From: Thermoplasmata archaeon
GTDB taxonomy: Archaea; Thermoplasmatota; Thermoplasmata; Thermoplasmatales; Thermoplasmataceae
Length of the DNA stretch: 14,834 bases
Assembly: GCA_021797385.1 (NCBI GenBank)
Contig: JAJZZW010000031.1
Location: 1-14,834 of the forward strand
Direction of reading: 5' to 3'
This document shows positions 1-6,219 of the stretch, in pieces (the first letter of the stretch is position 1; each line of letters begins with the position of its first letter). The notes below the pieces were generated by a model that saw only the letters and a program-made list of their open reading frames with translations, was not told the DNA's origin and searched no databases. A program made the translations under genes and the position numbers.

Positions 1-22
1 TGTTTATATTGTCATATTCCAT
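1..22 (-). CDS. start of an unidentified protein (partial)
   Basis: The first seven codons (M-E-Y-D-N-I-N) of a minus-strand gene that runs off the left edge. I call it a gene because ATG at 22-20 is preceded at an ideal distance (8 bases) by a perfect GGAGGT Shine-Dalgarno (31-36 on the plus strand reads acctcc). That is unusual here, since most genes in the window appear leaderless. The product cannot be identified from seven residues. It diverges from the phosphatase operon. Confidence 0.6.
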
Positions 23-30
23 ATTTTATT

Positions 31-94
31 ACCTCCTGTTGTTCAAAGAGGTATTTCTCCCTGTTATTTAATGATCATTTCATTAGTAACAGGG
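31..94 (-). promoter_or_regulatory. structured 5' leader with hairpin and possible SD sequestration
   Basis: Read on the minus strand, CCCTGTTA (94-87) pairs perfectly with TAACAGGG (66-59), and just inside it TAATGA (85-80) pairs with TCATTA (74-69) around a 5-base loop. That gives 14 pairs with one small asymmetric bulge. Downstream, ACCTC (52-48) can pair with GAGGT (35-31), which is part of the Shine-Dalgarno of the minus-strand gene, across a 12-base loop. The pairings are read directly. That they act as an RNA switch is inference. If transcription starts from the TATA-like stretch near 97-106, the start point would fall inside the long palindrome, which would then be a DNA operator instead. 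Confidence 0.4.
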
Positions 95-103
95 GGTTTA
101 TAT

Positions 104-166
104 TTACACATAATATTGTACACAACCAAATTTAGCATAGGAAAAAGAAATAAAATTACACATAAT
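104..166. repeat. 11-bp direct repeat TTACACATAAT, two copies
   Basis: Identical 11-mers lie at 104-114 and 156-166, 52 bases apart, in the intergenic region between the left-edge gene and the phosphatase operon. Both are AT-rich. They could be regulator sites or chance. Confidence 0.35.
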
Positions 167-266
167 TTATAATTTTACAGTGGTTTTGATTATCTCACTG
201 CAATACAATTACATGAATATAATAGCCGCAATGCCTATTTATAAATCTATAGTTTATATATAGATA

Positions 267-278
267 TTATTATATATC
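267..278 (+). promoter_or_regulatory. TATA box of the sixA-ppx-kinase operon
   Basis: The AT-rich element ttattatatatc is centred about 24 bases upstream of ATG 297, the normal archaeal TATA-to-start spacing. This predicts a leaderless operon mRNA. Nearby TATA-like alternatives around 252-264 cannot be excluded. Confidence 0.45.
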
Positions 279-296
279 AACAAAGGATAATATATT

Positions 297-782
297 ATGG
301 ACGAAAATGATAATGCCATACGATTAATTGTTGTACGTCATGGTGATACTGAACAGGAAACCGGTATACCCGACGATAGCAGGCGGATTACCAAAAAAGG
401 GAAAAAGCAGTTAAAAAGAACAGCCAATTTTATTGATAAAATGAATTATAATGTAGAGAACATTGTTTCCAGTCCGCTGGCTCGTTCCAGGGACTCTGCG
501 GAGGTAATTGTTGATGAACTGGGCCTTGACCTTAAGATAGACATGAATGATAGCCTGAAGCCCGATGCCCCCGTCGCTTCAACGGTTGCATTTATTAAAG
601 AATTAAAAAATAATACAATTATAGTAGGCCATAATCCCAATCTTTCATTATTGTTAAATAAGATCGTCGGCTTTAATGGGGAATTAAAAAAGGCTGGAGT
701 AGCGGTGCTGAACCTTAATAAAACTACCATGAAATCTGATCTGGAACTTCTACTTGATCAGAAGGTTCTGAAATTGATTTAA
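297..782 (+). CDS. SixA-like histidine phosphatase
   Basis: Member of the histidine phosphatase (phosphoglycerate mutase-like) superfamily, SixA branch: cytoplasmic enzymes that remove phosphate through a phospho-histidine intermediate. Visible motifs are RHG at residues 14-16 with the nucleophilic His15, the SPLARSR segment at 59-65 that supplies the second phosphate-binding Arg, and GHNP at 111-114 with the second catalytic His112. At 161 residues it matches the compact SixA length. The stop codon abuts the ATG of the Ppx-like gene with no gap, so it is the first gene of a four-gene operon. In E. coli SixA acts on phospho-His of HPt or PTS proteins. Here the Ppx and kinase neighbours instead suggest polyphosphate or nucleotide phosphate turnover, which is inference. 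Confidence 0.85.
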   Translation: MDENDNAIRLIVVRHGDTEQETGIPDDSRRITKKGKKQLKRTANFIDKMNYNVENIVSSPLARSRDSAEVIVDELGLDLKIDMNDSLKPDAPVASTVAFIKELKNNTIIVGHNPNLSLLLNKIVGFNGELKKAGVAVLNLNKTTMKSDLELLLDQKVLKLI

Positions 783-2045
783 ATGCTCGAAGCAGTTGTC
801 GATCTGGGATATAACTCTTTCCAGTTATGTATTTATGATCATTACAAATCAAATTCTTTTAAATTATTATCGAGATACAAATCCTTTGTAAGGCTCGGGA
901 CAGACCTATCTGAAGGAGAAAATATAAAACCTAAAAAAATAAAAGATGGGGCATACGAGATTACAAAATACCGGGAAATAATAGATGAATTGAATATAAA
1001 GAACGTGCATGCAGTGGGTACCAGTGCTTTCAGAATGGCATCTAATAACAATGAAGTTTCTGAACAGTTTTCTGAGATTCTCGGACATAAAGTAGATATT
1101 ATAAGCGGATCACAGGAAGGGGAATATTCCGTCATAGGATCATTGAATACCCTTCCATTCAAGGATGCATTGATATTTGACCTGGGAGGAGGCTCACTGG
1201 AAATCGCAGTGGTCAGGAACAGAACAATAGAAAAAATAAATAATTACAATCTGGGTGCTTTGAAACTTCTGCACGAATTGAAAGGTGAAAAAGAGATAAG
1301 ATCCAGAATTGAAAATGAAGTTGTTGAATTTAAAAATATAAATTTACCTGTAATCGGATCCGGTGGCAATCTCAGGGCTCTCGCAAAATATGACATGAAG
1401 AATATTAAATACCCTATTTCGAGCCTGCACGGATATAAACTGACAAAAAATAGCATAAAGAACTACGCAGGAAAACTTCCCGGAATAAAGCCCGCCGAAA
1501 GGTCTAAATATTCGGGAATAAGTAAGGAGCGGAGCCTCACAATCGGAGTGGCATCTATAATAATAGATGAATTAATGAATATTTTTAATGCAGAATATTT
1601 GCATGCCTCCCTCTTTGGAATGAGAGAGGGTGTGCTGATGAAGAGTTTATACAGTAATATAAATGACCTGAGAAGGTCATGGTTAGAGGCCTTTGCCAGT
1701 AAATTCAATGCAATTCCTCCATGGGAATACTACAATTATGCCATGGAAAAGCTGCACCTGGATGATAAAAAAAGGGAAATATCCGGAAATGCTGCATTTA
1801 TGTCCAGGGTTATGGCGTATGCTACTTACAAGAGCCCACTTTACGCATGCGGTTTCACAATAAAAAATGCTGTAAATCCCGGGTTCACATCAGTTGAGCT
1901 GGCCGATATGGCTTCTGTTTGCTATTCAGGTTCTGGTAAGGCTAAGAAAAGCCTTGAAAAAATATCAGATTTATCCTCAAACGATATTAAAGAAATGGGA
2001 AAGCTAGTAAAAAATACCATTTACAAGAAGAGGTTTTTAATATGA
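783..2045 (+). CDS. ppx: exopolyphosphatase / Ppx-GppA family phosphatase
   Basis: An ASKHA-fold Ppx/GppA phosphatase that releases terminal phosphate from polyphosphate, or from pppGpp in some members. The family blocks are present in order: DLGYNSFQL at 7-15 (phosphate-1 loop), TSAFRMASN at 80-88, ISGSQEGEY at 107-115 (region of the catalytic Glu), DLGGGS at 133-138 (phosphate-2 loop) and GSGGNLRAL near 193-201. A helical C-terminal extension from about 290 to 420 resembles the HD-like second module of longer Ppx proteins, but I see no clear HD metal motif. The start directly follows the upstream stop, and the gene ends in an ATGA overlap with the first kinase gene. The choice between polyphosphate and guanosine pentaphosphate as substrate rests on context, and polyphosphate is likelier in an archaeon. 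Confidence 0.88.
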   Translation: MLEAVVDLGYNSFQLCIYDHYKSNSFKLLSRYKSFVRLGTDLSEGENIKPKKIKDGAYEITKYREIIDELNIKNVHAVGTSAFRMASNNNEVSEQFSEILGHKVDIISGSQEGEYSVIGSLNTLPFKDALIFDLGGGSLEIAVVRNRTIEKINNYNLGALKLLHELKGEKEIRSRIENEVVEFKNINLPVIGSGGNLRALAKYDMKNIKYPISSLHGYKLTKNSIKNYAGKLPGIKPAERSKYSGISKERSLTIGVASIIIDELMNIFNAEYLHASLFGMREGVLMKSLYSNINDLRRSWLEAFASKFNAIPPWEYYNYAMEKLHLDDKKREISGNAAFMSRVMAYATYKSPLYACGFTIKNAVNPGFTSVELADMASVCYSGSGKAKKSLEKISDLSSNDIKEMGKLVKNTIYKKRFLI

Positions 2046-2683
2046 ATGGAAAATTAATCGCGTTTGAGGGAATAGATGGGTCAGGAAAATCAAGTCAGGC
2101 TAAATTACTGGAACACTACCTTCAACACAGATCGGAGACCTATCTTACCGAATGGAATTCATCTGACTGGGTACATGGCCTTAATAAAAAGGCAAAGAAA
2201 AAGAAGGAGTTAAATCCATTAACATTCAGCCTGATAAACGCAACCGATTTTACCGACAGATATGAAAAATATATTATAACTATGTTGAAGGCAGGCATCA
2301 ATGTTGTTTCAGACAGATACATATATACAGCCTATGCGAGGGATTCAGCCAGAGGGATAAGTCTAAAGTGGATAAAGAATTTATATTCCTTTGCGGTTGA
2401 ACCTGATGTAGTATTTTATATAAAGGTCAAGCCTGAGGAGGCAATCCTGAGATTAAAAACTGGCAGAACAAGCTTGAAACCGCAGGAAACAGGATCTGAT
2501 ATATTCCCGGAGCTGGCGCCGGATGAGGGATTCATAAAGTATCAGACCATGATATCCGATTTTTATGATAAAATTAGCAAGGAGAAAAAATTCTGTATTA
2601 TAAACGGAAACGACTCAATAAAAAATGTTCAACTGCAGATACGGGAAAAGGTGGAGGAAATTTTATGGGGCAAGGAGTACTGA
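2042..2683 (+). CDS. thymidylate kinase-like P-loop kinase (paralog 1, intact motifs)
   Basis: A P-loop kinase of the thymidylate kinase fold, 213 residues, the usual Tmk length. The Walker A loop is GIDGSGKSS at 10-18 with Lys16. SDRY at 90-93 is the DR(Y) motif that binds acceptor and metal in Tmk. PDV at 121-123 is the core strand after the DRY helix, and a basic lid lies around 137-147. The segment after DRY reads YTAYARDSARG where dTMP kinases usually have SSxAYQG-like sequence, so the nucleotide-acceptor site looks altered. It overlaps the ppx stop by four bases and the next paralog by 19. By family it could be dTMP kinase. By position next to ppx it could instead be a polyphosphate-forming Tmk-like kinase, since PPK2-type enzymes share this fold. 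Confidence 0.8.
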   Translation: MNGKLIAFEGIDGSGKSSQAKLLEHYLQHRSETYLTEWNSSDWVHGLNKKAKKKKELNPLTFSLINATDFTDRYEKYIITMLKAGINVVSDRYIYTAYARDSARGISLKWIKNLYSFAVEPDVVFYIKVKPEEAILRLKTGRTSLKPQETGSDIFPELAPDEGFIKYQTMISDFYDKISKEKKFCIINGNDSIKNVQLQIREKVEEILWGKEY

Positions 2684-3312
2684 TAGCTATAGACGGAGTT
2701 GAAGGTGCCGGCAGAACATCGCATGCAAACCAACTGGCTAAAAAACTTGAATATATGGGATACGGAACCATGAATCTGGATATACAGAAATCTAAGTTGT
2801 TCGGAAATGTGATAAATAAGAAAAAGAAGGATATATTTTTTGAAACCAGAACACTGTTCCTTGCACATGCAACGGCACTGGCAGACCTGGGTAATGCAAT
2901 AAAAAATGCTGTGGAATCAGGCTTTATTGTAATCTTTGATGGTTATATAGATACTTTAAAATCATGGGGACTTGTACGTGGTTTAAATGAGGACTGGATG
3001 AACGGTATACTTTCCATGGTTATAAGACCGGATATTCAGGTGCATTTATATGCAACCTCAGATGAAATTATAAAAAGAATAATAAAGAAAATGGGGTTTC
3101 TTGACCCATTGACCTCCAGTATAGAACTCTGCAATGCCGATCTGTACGAAAGTTATATCAATTATATCATAGATTTTCAGGATATACTGGTTAAATCTTC
3201 AAAACATATCATTAATGTTGATACCACCGGTAAATTTACAAGGGCAAACGCAAAAATCGTAAGGAGAGTTTCCGGCAAAATAAATAAAAATAAAGAACTG
3301 AATGAACAATAA
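2665..3312 (+). CDS. thymidylate kinase-like protein (paralog 2, degenerate active site)
   Basis: A 215-residue paralog of the preceding kinase with the same architecture but eroded catalysis. The P-loop is GVEGAGRTS at 11-19, with Arg17 in place of the invariant Lys. The DRY motif is FDGY at 91-94, so the Arg is lost. RPD at 121-123 aligns with the PD of the first copy. The lid region 142-156 has few basic residues. The start overlaps the upstream reading frame by 19 bases, which argues for coupled translation and a stoichiometric partner. I infer a regulatory or scaffolding subunit, perhaps a heterodimer with paralog 1, because Tmk-fold enzymes are normally dimers. Weak activity cannot be excluded, as Arg can occasionally replace the P-loop Lys. 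Confidence 0.75.
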   Translation: MGQGVLIAIDGVEGAGRTSHANQLAKKLEYMGYGTMNLDIQKSKLFGNVINKKKKDIFFETRTLFLAHATALADLGNAIKNAVESGFIVIFDGYIDTLKSWGLVRGLNEDWMNGILSMVIRPDIQVHLYATSDEIIKRIIKKMGFLDPLTSSIELCNADLYESYINYIIDFQDILVKSSKHIINVDTTGKFTRANAKIVRRVSGKINKNKELNEQ

Positions 3313-3520
3313 CATATTATTTCCTTCATGTCTGCAAGGATTATTCTTACTTTGGTAGATCTCTATTTTTAACGTTCCTTCTCTTTCAATTCAAATTCAA
3401 GAATGTAATGTTCATTATATTAATCAAATTCTATTGCAGAATATGAATCTATCATTGTAGGTTGTGGTTATAGAAAACTCAAGTTCAATTCTGTCCGTGA
3501 GAACACCAAGAATCGAACAA

Positions 3521-3550
3521 TTATAAATAACTTTAAGTTTTTATAAATAT
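3521..3550 (+). promoter_or_regulatory. TATA-like elements upstream of the zincin gene
   Basis: Two TATA-like stretches, ttataaataa (3521-3530) and ttataaatat (3541-3550), precede the ATG at 3563. The 250-base gap from 3313 to this gene otherwise shows no convincing gene. It is AT-rich with T-runs (3364-3369) that could end the upstream operon transcript. Confidence 0.35.
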
Positions 3551-3562
3551 TAAGCTTTTTGA

Positions 3563-4393
3563 ATGGTGTTTAATAAATGGTATAGGCAACATCGATTCAT
3601 GCGTCAAAAGCAGAAAGACCTGAAGATATATGTCAAAAAAACCAGAAAAGAAATCAGATATCTTGGTAATATTTATTTTATCGGGCCTGTGCCTAAAATA
3701 AAACTGAATAAAAAAAATGATGAGCACAAAGGTGGTCAGGCATCACCGGTAATTAAAGAGGAAAAAATAATTAACTCAAAAATAGAAATTTTTGGAGTTG
3801 ATAATGTCAATGAGGAAACTGTAGCACACGAAGTCATGCATACTATAAGATTGTTTAAAGTATATAAAGGCAATTTAAAAATTTACAGAAAACATTTTTC
3901 CAGATTGTATAGAAAGTCAGGACCTTTATTTATTATCTCGGCCATGTTATCCTCATCGATACAGGAAGCCTCAGCCGAGTTTTTTGAAATTATATACCGC
4001 AGAACCATGGTGCTGGATAAACATAATATAAAACAGGATATGGTACAGTATCTTAACAGATTGATTAACGATAATAATAATTTAACAGAAACGATTAACA
4101 AATGTATCGACGAATTGATTAAGATCTTGAACACAAATTATACGGCAGAGCAAATCACTTCAGAAGATATTATCGGGAATATCAGCAAAAGACTTTTTGA
4201 TTATGATTATACTCTCAACTGGATTTTTGGAATATTCATTGCATACATGATACTGAAAATAAATGACAATGATATAACCAGGACACTACGCACCTTCATG
4301 TTAAAAAATGATCTGGTGATAGTTAAACTGATCAGCCAACATAAAGACTATTTAAATGACATTAGAAATGTGCAGTATAATACAGGCAATTGA
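3563..4393 (+). CDS. HExxH zincin-like protein of unknown role
   Basis: Function unknown. The chief clue is HEVMH at 89-93, the zinc-binding and catalytic motif of zincin metallopeptidases, preceded by a helix-compatible EETVA. About 42 residues later EASAEF (135-140) offers Glu135 or Glu139 as third zinc ligand, a gluzincin-like arrangement. The N-terminal 35 residues are very basic. Two hydrophobic stretches (about 122-132 and 219-232) are short and could be buried helices rather than membrane spans. There is no signal peptide, so a cytoplasmic location is likely. An alternative start is Met13 at 3599. It stands alone between two intergenic gaps of about 250 bases, so context does not define a substrate. 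A second, broken HExxH gene lies about 2 kb away on the other strand. Confidence 0.6.
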   Translation: MVFNKWYRQHRFMRQKQKDLKIYVKKTRKEIRYLGNIYFIGPVPKIKLNKKNDEHKGGQASPVIKEEKIINSKIEIFGVDNVNEETVAHEVMHTIRLFKVYKGNLKIYRKHFSRLYRKSGPLFIISAMLSSSIQEASAEFFEIIYRRTMVLDKHNIKQDMVQYLNRLINDNNNLTETINKCIDELIKILNTNYTAEQITSEDIIGNISKRLFDYDYTLNWIFGIFIAYMILKINDNDITRTLRTFMLKNDLVIVKLISQHKDYLNDIRNVQYNTGN

Positions 4394-4646
4394 GGATTAT
4401 ATCTTTAGATTTATCGAGAACATCTGGATAAGTTAAAAGGATGCTGGTGGAAATAGGATGTTATATGGGTTTAATTACACTACCGTTAATTTTTACTGGA
4501 AATTGTTATTTGGTCAATATCATTTATTTTGAAAGGTTAGATCCACCAATTTTTGCCTGCACAGGATGTTACTATTGCTTACATAAATTTATTAATATCT
4601 ATATTATATAATCGGGTTCTACATTAATGAGAACCGAGATGAAAGA

Positions 4647-5006
4647 ATGGATGAAGTAATGATGGTGACAACTAATTATGTGCCTGGAAAAGAAATTACC
4701 AAAGTTATCGGGCCAATATGGGGCATTACAGTACGGAGCAGAGGACTGGGCGGAAATATTATGGCTGGATTACGATCCCTCGGCGGTGGTGAGATTAAAG
4801 AGTATACTAAAATGCTCTCAGATGCAAGGTCAACTGCGCTGTCCAGATTAAGTCAGGCAGCGAAGGATATCGGCGCCAATGCTGTGATTGAAATGAGATT
4901 TGATTCGTCAGATATAGGACAGGTTATGACTGAAATTGTTGCATATGGAACTGCTGTAGTAGTTGAGAATGTTTCTGGAAACATTGGGAAAGTAAGCCTG
5001 TCGTGA
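4647..5006 (+). CDS. UPF0145 / YbjQ family protein
   Basis: A small protein of the YbjQ (UPF0145, putative heavy-metal-binding) family, molecular role unsettled. Recognisable features are the N-terminal VTTNYVPGKEI strand-turn, the Gly-rich RGLGGNIMAGLRSLGGGEIKEY block, the amphipathic helix with A-x-R-x-x-A (SDARSTALSRLSQAA) and the closing GANAVIEMRFDSS strand, followed by VVVE. Family members are about 105-120 residues, matching 119 here. They usually begin close to VTT, so the true start may be Met5 (4659) or Met6 (4662) rather than 4647. A TATA-like stretch at about 4592-4611 lies upstream. It appears monocistronic and converges with the PIN toxin gene. The 253-base gap before it (4394-4646) holds no supported gene. 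Confidence 0.82.
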   Translation: MDEVMMVTTNYVPGKEITKVIGPIWGITVRSRGLGGNIMAGLRSLGGGEIKEYTKMLSDARSTALSRLSQAAKDIGANAVIEMRFDSSDIGQVMTEIVAYGTAVVVENVSGNIGKVSLS

Positions 5007-5093
5007 AATAATATTTATTTCTGCCAATATTGTCCAGTAAGAAAGCAATTAGTCCTGATAGATGAGCAATAACAGTAGATGATATAAAACTCG

Positions 5094-5513
5094 CTATAAT
5101 TCCCGGTTTTCTATTTGAAAGCTTTTCAACGCAGAAATTGCATTGAAATCGCTATCATGTGTAATTAATATTCCTTTAACTCCCATTGTAAAAGAGGCGG
5201 TCAAGATATCTACATCGTCTGGGAAGTATTTACTTTTGTATCTGGATTTCAATTGTTTATAGATTTCTGAACAACTTTCCGATATTTCATAATTTATTGG
5301 TTCAATTTTAATAGCCGTTCTAAAATATTTTTTTATTATACTCACAGCCGGATTACTACTGTTAGAAAAACCCCTGGCAAATTCATAATAATTTAATACT
5401 GTGGTAAGGATGAGATCCTTACTAAGTATATGTTTATTGAATCGCTGCATAAACTTTTCATTATTTTTTGACAGAGCTATTAAGGCATTGGTATCAAGAA
5501 TGTATTTCTTCAA
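5094..5513 (-). CDS. PIN-domain ribonuclease toxin, VapC-like
   Basis: A single PIN domain (139 residues, normal for VapC toxins), a metal-dependent ribonuclease that usually targets tRNA or rRNA. The acidic active-site positions are present: LDTN at 6-9 (Asp7), Glu44 in YYEFARG, Asp102 in DDVDILTAS, and Asp120/Asp122 in THDSDF. The start codon is TTG at 5513-5511. The reading places LDTN five residues in, as expected for PIN proteins, and no closer ATG exists. The start lies inside the last 20 bases of a small upstream ORF (5494-5616), the typical antitoxin-toxin coupling. All catalytic positions are intact although the gene further upstream is broken. Confidence 0.85.
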   Translation of the reverse strand: MKKYILDTNALIALSKNNEKFMQRFNKHILSKDLILTTVLNYYEFARGFSNSSNPAVSIIKKYFRTAIKIEPINYEISESCSEIYKQLKSRYKSKYFPDDVDILTASFTMGVKGILITHDSDFNAISALKSFQIENREL

Positions 5514-5616
5514 ACTTGGAACCCATTAATGCTTCATCATCAATTTTCTGCTTTTCCTGTTCATCAATTTCGCTATACGCATCCTGGATTATGGATAGGT
5601 TATTGAAAGATATCAT
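5494..5616 (-). CDS. short acidic protein, candidate antitoxin of the PIN toxin
   Basis: A 40-codon ORF from ATG (5616-5614) to TGA (5496-5494), running MISFNNLSII at the start and SKFEEIHS at the end. It overlaps the TTG start of the PIN gene by 20 bases. It is acidic in the middle (EIDEQEKQKIDDEA), fitting an unstructured neutralising tail of a VapB-like antitoxin, but I see no DNA-binding domain. Its ATG also overlaps the end of the decayed metallopeptidase frame by 17 bases. The alternative is that it is the C-terminal piece of that peptidase, separated by a further frameshift. Its position directly upstream of the toxin is the main evidence. Confidence 0.5.
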   Translation of the reverse strand: MISFNNLSIIQDAYSEIDEQEKQKIDDEALMGSKFEEIHS

Positions 5617-6106
5617 TTTTAACACTGAATTTTAAATCCCCTACAAATTTATTTGCAATTCTGGGATGTCCATTTATAGATGTGAGCTACCTCATGCCAA
5701 AGCAATGAGGCTTCCTGATTCATGGACAATGTTTACCCTTACATAGGGACTTATATTTAGTCCTTCAAGGGCAGAGGCATCAATCTCCACAGGCGTAAAT
5801 TCCCTTAAGCGCTCCGCAGGCACTTTTATATTTATATTATATTTCTTAAAATAATTGTTTATTATTCCTATTTACTGTTATTTTCCACTTAGAGCTGATT
5901 TGATATAATTTTCCATTTTCATATGAAGTTGAAATTGAGACTATGTTTGAATAGATTTCAGGAGATTCTTTCTGCTGTTCAGTTAGTCTGGCACCTATCT
6001 TTTCGGTTATTTCGTTAGGAACACCAAAAGTTACCTGACATCTTGCTTTTCATGAAACTAAATCTATAACTCTTTGTACCGATAAAACTTCCACCTCATA
6101 TTCCAT
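5600..6106 (-). pseudogene. decayed HExxH metallopeptidase (ImmA/IrrE-like)
   Basis: Starting at ATG 6106, the frame reads MEYEVEVLSVQRVIDLVS, hits an in-frame TGA (6052-6050), then continues as KARCQVTFGVPNEITEK through KWKITVN. It then needs a +1 shift near 5855-5880 to read NNYFKKYNINIKVPAERL and FTPVEIDASALEG. A second +1 shift near 5725-5735 is needed to read NQEASLLWHEVAHIYK, and a third near 5670 to read GHPRIANKFVGDLKFSV, ending at TAA 5600. HEVAH is a zinc-peptidase motif, and the AN-K-F sequence resembles the post-HExxH motif of ImmA/IrrE proteins. The family call is tentative. ImmA-like proteases often accompany toxin genes. The three shifts restore the original frame. A TATA-like stretch near 6128-6137 precedes it. 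Confidence 0.7.
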
Positions 6107-6219
6107 AAAGGTTAATAGTTAATTGAAGTATAAATATTTACAGGGTCGCACATATTCCTACCATGACACTGGAAGTTTACTTATGGTATTCTTATCAACG
6201 CTAAATAATGGCTTTAACG

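Noticed and set aside
3385..3500. Peptide-like minus-strand fragments (such as YILEFELKEKER and IELEFSITTTYND) that could be a decayed gene.
   Set aside because: They are short, in different frames, interrupted by stops, and no family motif is recognisable. Chance in AT-rich sequence is as likely.
4441..4611. A 56-codon plus-strand ORF with five cysteines, including a CTGCYYC cluster, preceded by AAAGG.
   Set aside because: The AAAGG lies too close to the ATG, the 3' end coincides with the TATA region of the UPF0145 gene, and composition matches AT-rich noncoding DNA. Without homologs I cannot support it.
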